Shown here: positions 43,408-52,047 of the stretch, in pieces | How the letters are laid out: every line of letters starts with the position of its first letter | Position numbering within the stretch: the stretch's first letter is position 1 | NCBI GenBank assembly: GCA_934254585.1 | Contig: CAKQLF010000008.1 | Coordinates: 1-64,000 of the forward strand | Reading direction: 5' to 3' | DNA: 64,000 nt | Source of the DNA: an uncultured Alphaproteobacteria bacterium | GTDB taxonomy: Bacteria > Pseudomonadota > Alphaproteobacteria > RF32 > CAG-239 | Translations under genes and position numbers: made by a program | Notes under the pieces: generated by a model | Databases searched by the model: none | The model's input: the letters and a program-made list of their open reading frames with translations, nothing else | What the model was told of the DNA's origin: nothing

Positions 43408-44529
43408 TTACTTAACCGTATTTTTGAGAACTTCCAACAACAGCAGTTGGGTAAGTCTTTCATCGGTTTTGTGGAGATTAATATACGTTTCCACATATTC
43501 AAAATGATATTTTCTGCACCATTCAAGCAAAATTTCATAGCTTAGTTGCTGATGTGTGACCACGGAAACAATTTCAGAATGTATACCGCGAGACAAAATA
43601 GCATCAATTACAACTTTAGACAAAGATGAGTCGAATTTAATCAATTCTTTAATTTCAGCCTTATCGCCGTTTTTGACAATGGTTATGTAGGCTTCATCGG
43701 GCAAATGGATTTTATTTTTCATTAATTTCATTGCTCCGGTGTGGCCAAAGTAATTGACAATTTTCATCTTTATCTCATCATCTGAATAGTCGTTAACATA
43801 TAACGCAATAAAATCATCTAACAGTTTTTCATCTGCAAGATACAGATTTATCAGTTTAGACTTAATCTGTTCTGACATTTTAAGTTCAGACCCATTCAGC
43901 ATTTTATGCAGAGCTTGTTTATTTCCGCTTTCAAATATTGCCTCAAACAAATTGTCAGAGCAAATCTCATAATTTTTGAGTAACAAATCAAACAGTTGGT
44001 TATTGTTTAATTTGATAATTTCGAGTATGTCTTCTTCGGACAATTGGACTTTCAGAGCCAATATAGCAGAAATAATATCTGCATTGTGAGTGTTGATGAT
44101 TGCTTTTATTATTCTGTCATTAAAGCCGTTATAGTTGTTATAAAAGAATATCAATTCTATAATCGCATCATAATAGCCATAGCTGATGACTTTAATAGCC
44201 TGTTCTTCCGTAAATTTAGAACGTTTATATTTGCAAAGGAGTGCTAATTCCTCAGAGTTACCTCGGTTGATGATGATTTGTCTCAGATTTTCATCAATGT
44301 TCTTATTTCTAAGCAAAGAGAGAAGTTCTTCGGAATTATTACGCTCAATCACGGCTTGTTTGTCTTTATCAGAAAAATCGTTAAATTTGCCGGATTCCAG
44401 TAACTTCATAATTTCCTTATGATTACCGCCTTGAATAATTGATAAATTATCCGAACCGATAAGTTCATTAATTAAAGTCTTGCCGCTATGCAGAAAAGGG
44501 TGCAACCATTTAAAAAAATTTGTAAGCAT
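43408..44529 (-). CDS. Helical-repeat (solenoid) protein 1
   Basis: 373 aa from ATG 44529; an upstream ATG at 44583 would add a hydrophobic stretch but lies inside a terminator hairpin. The protein is built of about eleven 28-34 residue units with the loose pattern (I/V)(I/L)xRGNxEELxxLL followed by a second helix. They are not ankyrin (no TPLHxA) or TPR units. A paralogue is at 57480. Such solenoids usually bind proteins; the partner is unknown. No signal peptide with the chosen start. Confidence 0.68.
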   Translation of the reverse strand: MLTNFFKWLHPFLHSGKTLINELIGSDNLSIIQGGNHKEIMKLLESGKFNDFSDKDKQAVIERNNSEELLSLLRNKNIDENLRQIIINRGNSEELALLCKYKRSKFTEEQAIKVISYGYYDAIIELIFFYNNYNGFNDRIIKAIINTHNADIISAILALKVQLSEEDILEIIKLNNNQLFDLLLKNYEICSDNLFEAIFESGNKQALHKMLNGSELKMSEQIKSKLINLYLADEKLLDDFIALYVNDYSDDEIKMKIVNYFGHTGAMKLMKNKIHLPDEAYITIVKNGDKAEIKELIKFDSSLSKVVIDAILSRGIHSEIVSVVTHQQLSYEILLEWCRKYHFEYVETYINLHKTDERLTQLLLLEVLKNTVK

Positions 44530-44557
44530 AATAGTAAGTATTAAGTGAATAAAATAA

Positions 44558-44597
44558 TAAAAAATACAGCTGTTATATAACATAACTGTATTTTTTT
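44558..44597. terminator. Terminator of the M20 peptidase gene
   Basis: AAAAATACAG 44560-44569 pairs with CTGTATTTTT 44586-44595, with T-runs on both strands. Confidence 0.7.
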
Positions 44598-44622
44598 GTC
44601 AAGTAATAATGGCGGAAATGTT

Positions 44623-45726
44623 CTATTTTCGCGCTAGTTGTTCAAGAAATTTTATTTGAATATCGGCAATTTGTTTGACGCTCTCTATGTCGACATATTC
44701 GTTGGAGGCGTGCATACCTTCGCCCGTTCCCGAATGCATAATAACCACCGAACCTTTTACGGCAAAAGCCCGTGAATCTGTGGCTCCTCCGATATGCTCA
44801 AACTCTATTTTTTGCTGAATTATTTTTTCGGCAAGCTGTTTGTAAGCTAAAATATATTGATTGTTCTCGTCCATAACCACCGGAGTTGAGGTCGAAACTA
44901 TTTTATAGCTGACACCTGCAACTAAACATTTCTTTAAGTTATATTCTAAATGCTGTACGGTTGAATTTTCTGTCAAACGGAAATCCAACAGAGCTTCGGC
45001 ATAGTTCGACAGCACATTGGAAACCTGACCACCGTTAATAATGGCCAGATGTACGGTGTCAAACCAAGTGTTTTGCGGTTGCGGTAAATTTTTGGCATAA
45101 TAAGGATAAATTTTGCGGATATTATTCCAACTTTGCAACAAAATTTCATTGGCATCAATTCCGTCCCAAGGTGTGGAACCGTGAGCCTCTTGCCCTTTGG
45201 CAATCAGTTTTACAAATACGGGATTTTTGCATTTGCTGACAATTTTGGTGATATCTCCGCCCACATCATTGTCTAAAACAATTTTGGCCTTAATTTGCGG
45301 ATAGGCTTTGAGAAAAGACTCTGTTGACAAACTGCCTTTTTCTTCGTCGGTAGAAAGAATAACGCCGAATTTAAGCGGTAATTTGTGCGTTTCGACATAT
45401 TGCATTGAGTTAAGTGCGACCGCGGCAAAAGATTTCATATCGAGTGTTCCGCGGCCATACATTTTGCCGTTTTTCTCAATAGGTTCAAACATTTTGTCTT
45501 CGGCCGGAACAACATCAATATGCCCTAAAACCAAGGCATCAAAGTCAAATTCATCGGTGTTGCGTAAAAAAATTACCGGAGAGGCGGTTGTTTGGAAAAT
45601 TTCGGTTTTTACGTCAGTGCCTTCAAACAGGTTGACAATATATTCGGCCACCTTACGGATTTCTGTTTCGTTGCCTGTTTCCGTACGAAAACGAATCAAA
45701 TCTTTTATAGTGTTTATTAAATCCAT
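44623..45726 (-). CDS. M20-family zinc peptidase (ArgE/DapE/CPG2 type)
   Basis: 367 aa from ATG 45726 behind AAGAAG. Metal-site motifs are visible: LVLGHIDVVPAED, YGRGTLDMKS, STDEEKGS with the catalytic glutamate, DNDVGGD, and HSGTGEGMHASNEYV near the end. A lid/dimerisation domain (AHGSTPWDG) separates the catalytic halves. Substrate could be N-acetylornithine, succinyl-diaminopimelate or a dipeptide; sequence alone does not decide, and no arginine or lysine pathway genes are near. Confidence 0.82.
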   Translation of the reverse strand: MDLINTIKDLIRFRTETGNETEIRKVAEYIVNLFEGTDVKTEIFQTTASPVIFLRNTDEFDFDALVLGHIDVVPAEDKMFEPIEKNGKMYGRGTLDMKSFAAVALNSMQYVETHKLPLKFGVILSTDEEKGSLSTESFLKAYPQIKAKIVLDNDVGGDITKIVSKCKNPVFVKLIAKGQEAHGSTPWDGIDANEILLQSWNNIRKIYPYYAKNLPQPQNTWFDTVHLAIINGGQVSNVLSNYAEALLDFRLTENSTVQHLEYNLKKCLVAGVSYKIVSTSTPVVMDENNQYILAYKQLAEKIIQQKIEFEHIGGATDSRAFAVKGSVVIMHSGTGEGMHASNEYVDIESVKQIADIQIKFLEQLARK

Positions 45727-45743
45727 TTTTTTAACTTCTTTCT

Positions 45744-45771
45744 TTGTCAATTTTTACTCTTTTTTTAATAT
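45744..45771 (+). promoter_or_regulatory. Promoter of the SH3-domain gene
   Basis: TTGTCA 45744-45749, 16-nt spacer, TAATAT 45766-45771. Confidence 0.4.
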
Positions 45772-45813
45772 ATATATTTATCATTAATCTAAATTTAATA
45801 AAAGGGAAGAAAA

Positions 45814-46326
45814 ATGAAAGCATTATTGACAACAATAACCGCATTGATTTTAACATTGGGAACAATTAACTCGGCGCAGGCAGTTGAAGAAGAGGAATCG
45901 GAAAGCGGCTTGGCTTTGCCGCGAATGGCTTCGTTGCGTTCAAGTTTAATTAATGTGCGTTCCGGCCCGGGCACCAGATATCCAATTGAGTGGGTTTATA
46001 AACAAAAAGGAGCTCCGGTGGAAATTATTGCTGAATTTGAATTGTGGCGCAAAATTAGAGATTGGGAAGGTTCGGAAACTTGGGTGCATAAGGCGCGACT
46101 TTCCGGACGACGCTTTATAAAAGTTATAAACCCGGGAGAAAACAACATTTATGCCAAGCCTGAAAATGATGCTAGAGTTGTGGCTAAAGCAGAAGATGGT
46201 GTCGTGGGGGAAATTATGAAATGTCCGACTCCTGATGGTATGTGTTTGATTAAATTTGATACAATTCAGGGGTGGATGCCGCGTAAGGGTTTGTTTGGAA
46301 TTTATAAAAACGAGGTTATAAAGTAA
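45814..46326 (+). CDS. Exported SH3-like domain protein
   Basis: 170 aa with a signal peptide (cleavage after AQA, about residue 23). Two bacterial SH3-like units are visible: LINVRSGPGTRYPIEWVYKQ with WVHKARLSG, then NNIYAKPENDARVVA with GWMPRKGLFGIY. This two-unit protein occurs widely in alphaproteobacteria and probably binds peptidoglycan in the periplasm. The xerC gene starts 3 nt after the stop. Confidence 0.8.
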   Translation: MKALLTTITALILTLGTINSAQAVEEEESESGLALPRMASLRSSLINVRSGPGTRYPIEWVYKQKGAPVEIIAEFELWRKIRDWEGSETWVHKARLSGRRFIKVINPGENNIYAKPENDARVVAKAEDGVVGEIMKCPTPDGMCLIKFDTIQGWMPRKGLFGIYKNEVIK

Positions 46327-46329
46327 GCG

Positions 46330-47268
46330 TTGAAAGCAGAAATAAAATTTAATGCCGATAATGAGTTGTTGTCACTTATTAAAGATTGGCAAAATTGGCT
46401 GCAAAAAGAGCGGTTATATTCGCCGCACACGCTTGATGGCTATTCTCGGGATTTGGCTATTTTTTTAGAAAATGTGCAAGATACTCCGGTAAGTAAAAAA
46501 AATTTAGCGGCTTATGAGGTGCATAATTTTAGAAAATTTATAAGTAAACGGGCGGAAAAATATTTGAATAAAAATTCAATGTGTCGGGAATTGTCGGCTA
46601 TTAAGAATTTTTATAAGTGGTTGGAACGTAAAAAAATCTTAAATAATTCGGCTATCAGCGCAATTTCGGCTCCCAAAAAAGCTAAAGTTCTTCCTAAGGC
46701 TCTGGATGTTGAAGATTCGTTCAGAGTGCTTGAAAAAGTAGGAAAGTTAGAAACTGAAACGTGGCAAGGGCTTCGAGATAAGGCAATATTGACATTGCTT
46801 TATGCCTGTGGCTTGCGTATTTCTGAAGCCCTGTCTTTAAATGTTGGTGATATTTCGGCCTCAAGCGAGTTCCTTCGCGTAAAAGGTAAGGGGAATAAAG
46901 AACGATTGGTGCCCCTTCTATCTATAGTTTGGCAAAATATCAATGCTTACCTTGCGGAATGTCCGTATAAAAACAATGTAGGAGAACCACTGTTTTTAGG
47001 GGCACGAGGAGAGCGGATTAGTCCACGTATTATTCAACGCCAGTTACAAAAGTTGCGAGCTGTTTTGGGGCTTCCGGATACGGTTACCCCGCACGCTTTG
47101 CGCCATTCTTTTGCCACTCAATTGTTGGCGGAGGGAGTTGATTTGCGCTCAATTCAAGAATTGTTAGGTCATAGTTCCCTGGTTACGACCCAGCGTTACA
47201 CCGATGTCCAAACTGAAACGCTGCAAAAAGAATACCATAAAGCGCATCCGCTTGAAAAGTCCGAATAA
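46330..47268 (+). CDS. xerC: Tyrosine recombinase XerC
   Basis: Resolves chromosome dimers at dif together with XerD. 312 aa with an N-terminal SAM-like domain and the R-K-H-R-H-Y active site: ACGLRISEAL, KGKGNKERLVP, HALRHSFA, LGHSSLVTTQRYTD. The start is a TTG at 46330 just after the preceding stop; a later ATG would cut into the DNA-binding domain. XerC is favoured over XerD by eye only. Confidence 0.85.
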   Translation: MKAEIKFNADNELLSLIKDWQNWLQKERLYSPHTLDGYSRDLAIFLENVQDTPVSKKNLAAYEVHNFRKFISKRAEKYLNKNSMCRELSAIKNFYKWLERKKILNNSAISAISAPKKAKVLPKALDVEDSFRVLEKVGKLETETWQGLRDKAILTLLYACGLRISEALSLNVGDISASSEFLRVKGKGNKERLVPLLSIVWQNINAYLAECPYKNNVGEPLFLGARGERISPRIIQRQLQKLRAVLGLPDTVTPHALRHSFATQLLAEGVDLRSIQELLGHSSLVTTQRYTDVQTETLQKEYHKAHPLEKSE

Positions 47269-47281
47269 ATTAAAATAAAAA

Positions 47282-47310
47282 AAGAGGCCTGTCTCAGTGC
47301 CTCTTCTTTC
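47282..47310. terminator. Bidirectional terminator
   Basis: AAGAGGC 47282-47288 pairs with GCCTCTT 47299-47305 between convergent xerC and rpmG, with an A-run before and T-rich sequence after. Confidence 0.7.
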
Positions 47311-47326
47311 AAACTTTTTGCAGAAA

Positions 47327-47494
47327 TTACTTTAACTTCTTTTCAACAAACTCTTCGTGTTTTTTAGATTTCTTGTCGAACTTCTTCAAAACTAATTTTT
47401 CCGGATGAGTTCTCGGATTTTTTTCTGCCAAGTAGAAAGAACCAGTACCAGCACTGCTTTCTAATTTAATTTTAATTTTTACTGCTTTTGCCAT
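47327..47494 (-). CDS. rpmG: Ribosomal protein L33
   Basis: A 55-aa protein on the minus strand, MAKAVKIKIKLESSAGTGSF onward, then KNPRTHPEKLVLKKFD and a lysine-rich end. This is the cysteine-free form of L33 usual in alphaproteobacteria (no zinc ribbon). Confidence 0.93.
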   Translation of the reverse strand: MAKAVKIKIKLESSAGTGSFYLAEKNPRTHPEKLVLKKFDKKSKKHEEFVEKKLK

Positions 47495-47577
47495 TTTTTT
47501 ACTCTTTACAAAGTTATCAATTAAAACATTTAGGCGAAGTATACCTTTTTTGCCGCGGTTGTCAATAGTTTTTTTAA

Positions 47578-48639
47578 TTATAATTCATTTTTCAGAAATT
47601 TGATTGCGGTTTGCAAGTCTGAATCTTCCCATAAACGGCTTTCTTTACCGCACGAGCCATCTTCTGTTCGGACAACACAGATATCCGGAGTTACACCGTT
47701 GTTATGAATAATTTTGCCTGAAGGTGTGAAAAACTGTTCGGTTGTAAGCACTAATTTCCCGCCATTGCTCATTTGAATAACATTTTGAATTGTTCCTTTG
47801 CCAAAAGTTTGGGTGCCGATTATTTTGGCGCGTGATTGATCTTGTAAGCCGGCGGCCAAAACTTCGGCAGCAGAGGCGGTGTCGCCGTCAACTATTATGG
47901 CCAGCGGACCGGAATATAAGCTGTTTTCTTTGGAAGTGTAGTAATGCTGATTAGAATTTTCGCGGCCTGAGGTGTAGGTTATGATTTCATTTTCGGTAAA
48001 GAAATCTGCCACTTTCAGAGCTTCGTTGAAAATTCCGCCGCTATTGCCGCGTAAATCTAAGATTATTGCCGAATAGGGTTTGTTACGCTCCAAAGAGCCT
48101 TGTACGGCTTTGGCGGTTTGTTTGTTAAAAATTCGTACTCTCAAATATAAAATATCGTCTATTTTTCGGTCACTGTACAAAGTGTATATGGCGTTTTCAT
48201 CTTTGTCATCACTGTAATCGTATTCCGAATAATAATGAGAAAATTTATCAAGCTTTGAGGTTATTTTTTTCAGCATTAAATCAGGAATTTCAAAATCTTT
48301 TAGAGAAATTTTTTCGGAAAGTTCAGCTGTTTCATCGGCTATTTGGGTGGCGGTTTGGCTCCAAGCGGCAATATCATCATTGTTTTGCGGCAAGGGAATT
48401 ATTTTTTTTATTTGCTTTTTGTAATATATATAAAATTTGTCGCTGCCTTTTGATATTATAATATCAGAGTCTAAGTCGGTCAGGGCTTGCAATCCGTTGA
48501 TGACAATTTCATCATTTTTAACCGGTTCAAGATAATCGGTGTTAATCATTGTCAACATTTCTCTAATCAATTTTCCGTCTACCGACGCCCAAGCCGGGGC
48601 GCAGAAAAACAAAGCCGTTATAAAAAGTAGTTTATTCAT
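47578..48639 (-). CDS. S41-family C-terminal processing protease, PDZ-less
   Basis: 353 aa from ATG 48639 with a signal peptide (cleavage after AWA). The catalytic core is present: LDLRGNSGG, the nucleophile serine in DGDTASAAEVLA and the lysine in TFGKGTIQ. In typical Ctp proteases a PDZ domain of about 80 residues sits between the N-terminal helices and the core; here only about 40 residues (YSEYDYSDDKDENA onward) fill that place. Acts in the periplasm; substrate unknown. It overlaps the exonuclease III gene slightly. Confidence 0.78.
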   Translation of the reverse strand: MNKLLFITALFFCAPAWASVDGKLIREMLTMINTDYLEPVKNDEIVINGLQALTDLDSDIIISKGSDKFYIYYKKQIKKIIPLPQNNDDIAAWSQTATQIADETAELSEKISLKDFEIPDLMLKKITSKLDKFSHYYSEYDYSDDKDENAIYTLYSDRKIDDILYLRVRIFNKQTAKAVQGSLERNKPYSAIILDLRGNSGGIFNEALKVADFFTENEIITYTSGRENSNQHYYTSKENSLYSGPLAIIVDGDTASAAEVLAAGLQDQSRAKIIGTQTFGKGTIQNVIQMSNGGKLVLTTEQFFTPSGKIIHNNGVTPDICVVRTEDGSCGKESRLWEDSDLQTAIKFLKNEL

Positions 48640-49435
48640 TTTTATCCTTAAATTCTGCAATTAAAATTGTGTGATCAGATGATTTTTCGGTAGCGCGAAA
48701 TTTTTTATCAATTCGGCATTCGGTTAAACTATCGGCCAAAGCCGGAGAGCAAAAAATGTAATCAATACGCATACCTAAATCATTGGCAAAAGAGGCATTA
48801 GTGTAGTCCCAAAAAGTGTAGCCGTTTTGTTGCGGATAGAGTGCGCGGAAAGCATCGGAATATCCCATAAAGCTTAATTGCCGCAGACGATCCCAAACTT
48901 CGGGACGATATAGGGCATTATCTTTAAATAATTCCGGATTAAATACATCGTTTTTAGTCAAAATAACATTGAAGTCACCGGCTAATATAACGTTTTTATG
49001 GTTTAAAAGTAAATCTTCGGCATGGGCTAAAAACGCATCAAACCATTTTAATTTATAGGCAAAACGCGTGGTGTCGTCGGGGGCGTTGTAGGGGGGATTG
49101 CCGTTGGGCAAATAAAGCGATGCAATAACATAAGACTCTCCTTTAAACAGTAATTCAACTTCCAGATATCTGGAGTTTTCATCAGGAAAATTCGGAAGAT
49201 TTTCGTTAAGCAAAGTTATTTTCTGTTTGCTTAAAACCGCAACACCGTTATAACTTTTCTGTCCCAAGATTTTGGCGTCATATCCCAAAACCTGCAAATC
49301 AAAAAAAGGAAAATTGTTAAATTCGCATTTAATTTCCTGCAGCAATAAGACATCTGGTTGTTCGGCAGTTAGCCAATTACTTAAATTGGATAATCTGGCG
49401 TTTATAGAGTTTATGTTTAATGTGGCAATTTTCAT
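48632..49435 (-). CDS. xthA: Exodeoxyribonuclease III
   Basis: An AP endonuclease/3'-5' exonuclease for base-excision repair. 267 aa with MKIATLNINSINARL, LLLQEIKCE carrying the metal-binding glutamate, VILAGDFNV, and the C-terminal RIDYIFCSPAL and KSSDHTILIAEF with the catalytic histidine. Confidence 0.92.
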   Translation of the reverse strand: MKIATLNINSINARLSNLSNWLTAEQPDVLLLQEIKCEFNNFPFFDLQVLGYDAKILGQKSYNGVAVLSKQKITLLNENLPNFPDENSRYLEVELLFKGESYVIASLYLPNGNPPYNAPDDTTRFAYKLKWFDAFLAHAEDLLLNHKNVILAGDFNVILTKNDVFNPELFKDNALYRPEVWDRLRQLSFMGYSDAFRALYPQQNGYTFWDYTNASFANDLGMRIDYIFCSPALADSLTECRIDKKFRATEKSSDHTILIAEFKDKNE

Positions 49436-49560
49436 AATGTAATCCTTTATTGTTCAATAATAATAATTTTTTGCGAAAATAAAAGAAAATTTTTGTTCTG
49501 TTAAGTGATTTTAAAACATTAACCGCTAAAATGACCTTAGATTTTTTTGCGGGGTAAAAT

Positions 49561-50469
49561 ATGTATCAAGATTTCTTTAATAAAAATGATGATTATTTGA
49601 GTGAATTTAAACAAAAAGTTGCCAATCAGAAAATAGCCACAATGGAAGAACGTCGAAGTGAGTTGGCGCGTTCTCGCAATAACTTTTTGGGAACATTTGC
49701 CGGTATCGCCTTGGCCGGAGTTGTCGGTTGGTTTGTGTTGGCTCCGCAATATGCTCAGACCGAAAAAGAAATTCCGATTATTCGGCGACCGCAAACAGCC
49801 ATTAAAATTAAACCGGAAAATCCGGGGGGAATGGATATTCCCAATCAGGATAAAAATGTTTATAGCATTGTTGAAAAAAAAGATGTGGACAATACCGTGG
49901 TGGAAAATCTTTTGCCAAAACCTGAAACGCCAAAGTTGCCGGATATTGTGCCCGAGGTTTCCGATGTCGACACCAATGCCGACAATCTGGACCAAATAGT
50001 TGATGAGGTTTCAGAAACTAAAACGGCAGAAACGGCGTCCAAAACAGATAGTTTGGAAAAAAACGTAAAAACGTCAAACAATAATGTTCCAGATAAACCG
50101 GCTGATTTGTTGGCGGATTCTAAAAATAATAAGGAAACGGCGGTAAAAACTGAAAAAATAGTTTCGGCAAAAACGGAAACACCGGTTGCTGCTGAAGTTG
50201 AACCGGCTAAAACGATAAACGGCGGTTGGCAAATTCAGCTGATAGCCTCTAAAAACAAAGCGGCAGTTGAAAAAACTTGGACTGATTTATCCGGAAAATT
50301 TGCCGATTTGCGAAAATTGTCACACGAAATTCAAGCTTCCGATTTGGGAACTCAAGGTATGTTTTATCGTTTGCGCGCCGGTTCTTTTGCTTCTAAGACC
50401 GAGGCTACTCAGGCTTGCGCGGCCTTAAAAGCCAAGGGCTTGCGTGATTGTATCGCCAAAGAAAAGTGA
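49561..50469 (+). CDS. SPOR-domain membrane protein
   Basis: 302 aa. A cytoplasmic N-terminus, one membrane segment (FLGTFAGIALAGVVGWFVL, about residues 41-59), a Pro/Lys/Asp-rich periplasmic spacer, and a C-terminal SPOR domain (GGWQIQLIASKNKAAVEKTW, then YRLRAGSFASKTEA), which binds denuded peptidoglycan at the septum. The SPOR-nagZ order is conserved in alphaproteobacteria. Confidence 0.88.
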   Translation: MYQDFFNKNDDYLSEFKQKVANQKIATMEERRSELARSRNNFLGTFAGIALAGVVGWFVLAPQYAQTEKEIPIIRRPQTAIKIKPENPGGMDIPNQDKNVYSIVEKKDVDNTVVENLLPKPETPKLPDIVPEVSDVDTNADNLDQIVDEVSETKTAETASKTDSLEKNVKTSNNNVPDKPADLLADSKNNKETAVKTEKIVSAKTETPVAAEVEPAKTINGGWQIQLIASKNKAAVEKTWTDLSGKFADLRKLSHEIQASDLGTQGMFYRLRAGSFASKTEATQACAALKAKGLRDCIAKEK

Positions 50470-50476
50470 TGTTTTA

Positions 50477-51535
50477 ATGTTAAGACCAATTTTACCGGCA
50501 TTTTTATCTGTTCAAGGTTTTTATCTTAGCGAAGATGAAAAAAAACTTTTTGCCAAAAGCAATCCGTTGGGTGTTTGTCTTTTTGCGCGCGGGTGTGCAA
50601 ATGTACAAAACAAAGAACAGCTGAAAAAACTTTGCCGAGAAATAAAAGAAATAATTGGCCGCGAAAATGTTTTGATTGCCGTCGACCAAGAAGGTGGACG
50701 GGTGCGTCGATTGACAGAACCTGAATTTACACCATTGACAGAACAAGCGGCTTTGCGAACTCCGGAGTTGGTGAAAATGCACGCGGATTTAGCGGCGTAT
50801 GATTTGAAAACTTGTGGAATAAATGTTAATTTTGCGCCGGTTTTGGATTTGTTTTATCCTTTTACTTCTAATGTTTTGAAAGGGCGTTGTTTCAGCGATG
50901 ATGAGAAACAAACGGCAGAGTTTGGCCGAATAATGGCAGATGAATATGCGGCAAACGGAATTTGTCCTTGTATAAAACATTTGCCGGGGCACGGTAGGGC
51001 TGAAACCGATCCGCATTTGGAATTGCCGGTGGTGAAGGAAACGGCGGCGGAGTTGGAAAAAGATTTTTATCCGTTTAAAAAGCTCGATAATGCGCCGATG
51101 GGAATGGTGGCACATCTGCTTTTAAAGGCTATAGACGCCGAAAATCCGGCGAGTTTATCTTCAACAGTTATACAGCAGATTATTCGCGAAAAATTGGGTT
51201 TTAATGGCTTTTTGGTTTCAGATGCCATTATGATGAGGGCTCTTAAAGGGAGTATTACAGAGCGTGCTAAACGGACGATAAAAGCCGGATGTGACGCCGT
51301 ATGCTTGGGAAATGCCGGATTTGAAGATAATCGGCAGTTGGCGGACAGTGGTTTGGTTTTGTCTGATGAAGGGGCTGAACGATTAAATAAAATAAGTCAA
51401 ATAATTTCTCGACCGCTGCAGAATTTAAATTATATACAGTTAAAAAATAAGTATTGTACAGAACTTAAAAATATTATATCTTACAATTCAGAATATGATG
51501 CGACAGAAGTTTTAAGCCGTATTAACAATAAATAG
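50477..51535 (+). CDS. nagZ: Beta-N-acetylhexosaminidase (GH3)
   Basis: Removes N-acetylglucosamine from muropeptides during cell-wall recycling. 352 aa from ATG 50477. Motifs: AVDQEGGRVRRL, CIKHLPGHGRAETDPH with the catalytic histidine loop, and FLVSDAIMMRAL with the nucleophile aspartate. Confidence 0.9.
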   Translation: MLRPILPAFLSVQGFYLSEDEKKLFAKSNPLGVCLFARGCANVQNKEQLKKLCREIKEIIGRENVLIAVDQEGGRVRRLTEPEFTPLTEQAALRTPELVKMHADLAAYDLKTCGINVNFAPVLDLFYPFTSNVLKGRCFSDDEKQTAEFGRIMADEYAANGICPCIKHLPGHGRAETDPHLELPVVKETAAELEKDFYPFKKLDNAPMGMVAHLLLKAIDAENPASLSSTVIQQIIREKLGFNGFLVSDAIMMRALKGSITERAKRTIKAGCDAVCLGNAGFEDNRQLADSGLVLSDEGAERLNKISQIISRPLQNLNYIQLKNKYCTELKNIISYNSEYDATEVLSRINNK

Positions 51536-51547
51536 AGGAGAAAAATT

Positions 51548-51985
51548 ATGGGGGGGTTCTTTGGTTGGTTTTTAGTGATTGTAGGCGTTTTGGCTGTGTT
51601 TAATGCAGAAAAATTGCCGGCATTGCGTCAACTCTTGGAAGAAAAGTTTAAGGGAAGTTTAGACGTGGCAAAAGAAAGCTCTAAAACCGTAAAAAGTAAA
51701 TTAGAACAAGTTAAAACGGAAATTGACAGTCGCAAAAATACACCGCAGGCTGGCAATGAGCCTGAAGAAAATACTCCGGAAGAAACTGCAGAAGCTTTGC
51801 AATTTATGAGTAATTACATAAACAAAAAAAATGAGCCGGCAGAAACTGAAAAAACAGAGCCGGAAAAAAATGAGCCGGAAAAAACAGATGGGGGAACTTC
51901 TTTGGCGGATATGCTTAATGCAAAAGCTGCTGAAGATGAAAAGGCATATGAGGAAAAGCCAGTTGATTTGAATAAATTTGATTAA
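51548..51985 (+). CDS. TatA/TatB-like membrane protein
   Basis: 145 aa. An N-terminal membrane helix (GWFLVIVGVLAVF) followed by AEKLPALRQLLEEKFKGSLD resembles the hinge and amphipathic helix of TatA/TatB, and a TatA gene commonly lies a few genes after nagZ in alphaproteobacteria (normally after scpA-scpB, absent here). The usual FGPKKLP reads FNAEKLP. The rest is an acidic Glu/Pro/Lys tail. TatC is not in the window. It could instead be an unrelated small anchor protein. Confidence 0.5.
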   Translation: MGGFFGWFLVIVGVLAVFNAEKLPALRQLLEEKFKGSLDVAKESSKTVKSKLEQVKTEIDSRKNTPQAGNEPEENTPEETAEALQFMSNYINKKNEPAETEKTEPEKNEPEKTDGGTSLADMLNAKAAEDEKAYEEKPVDLNKFD

Positions 51986-52007
51986 CATTGTTTTAAAGCC
52001 TGTTTAT

Positions 52008-52045
52008 AAAAGAAACGACCTGATGTTATTCAGGTCGTTTCTTTT
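52008..52045. terminator. Strong bidirectional terminator
   Basis: AAAAGAAACGACCTGA 52008-52023 is the perfect complement of 52030-52045, with a 6-nt loop, between convergent genes. Confidence 0.85.
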
Positions 52046-52047
52046 AG

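Noticed and set aside
46330..47268. Integrase of a mobile element
   Set aside because: Length and motifs fit XerC, it follows the SH3 gene directly, and there are no attachment repeats or cargo genes.
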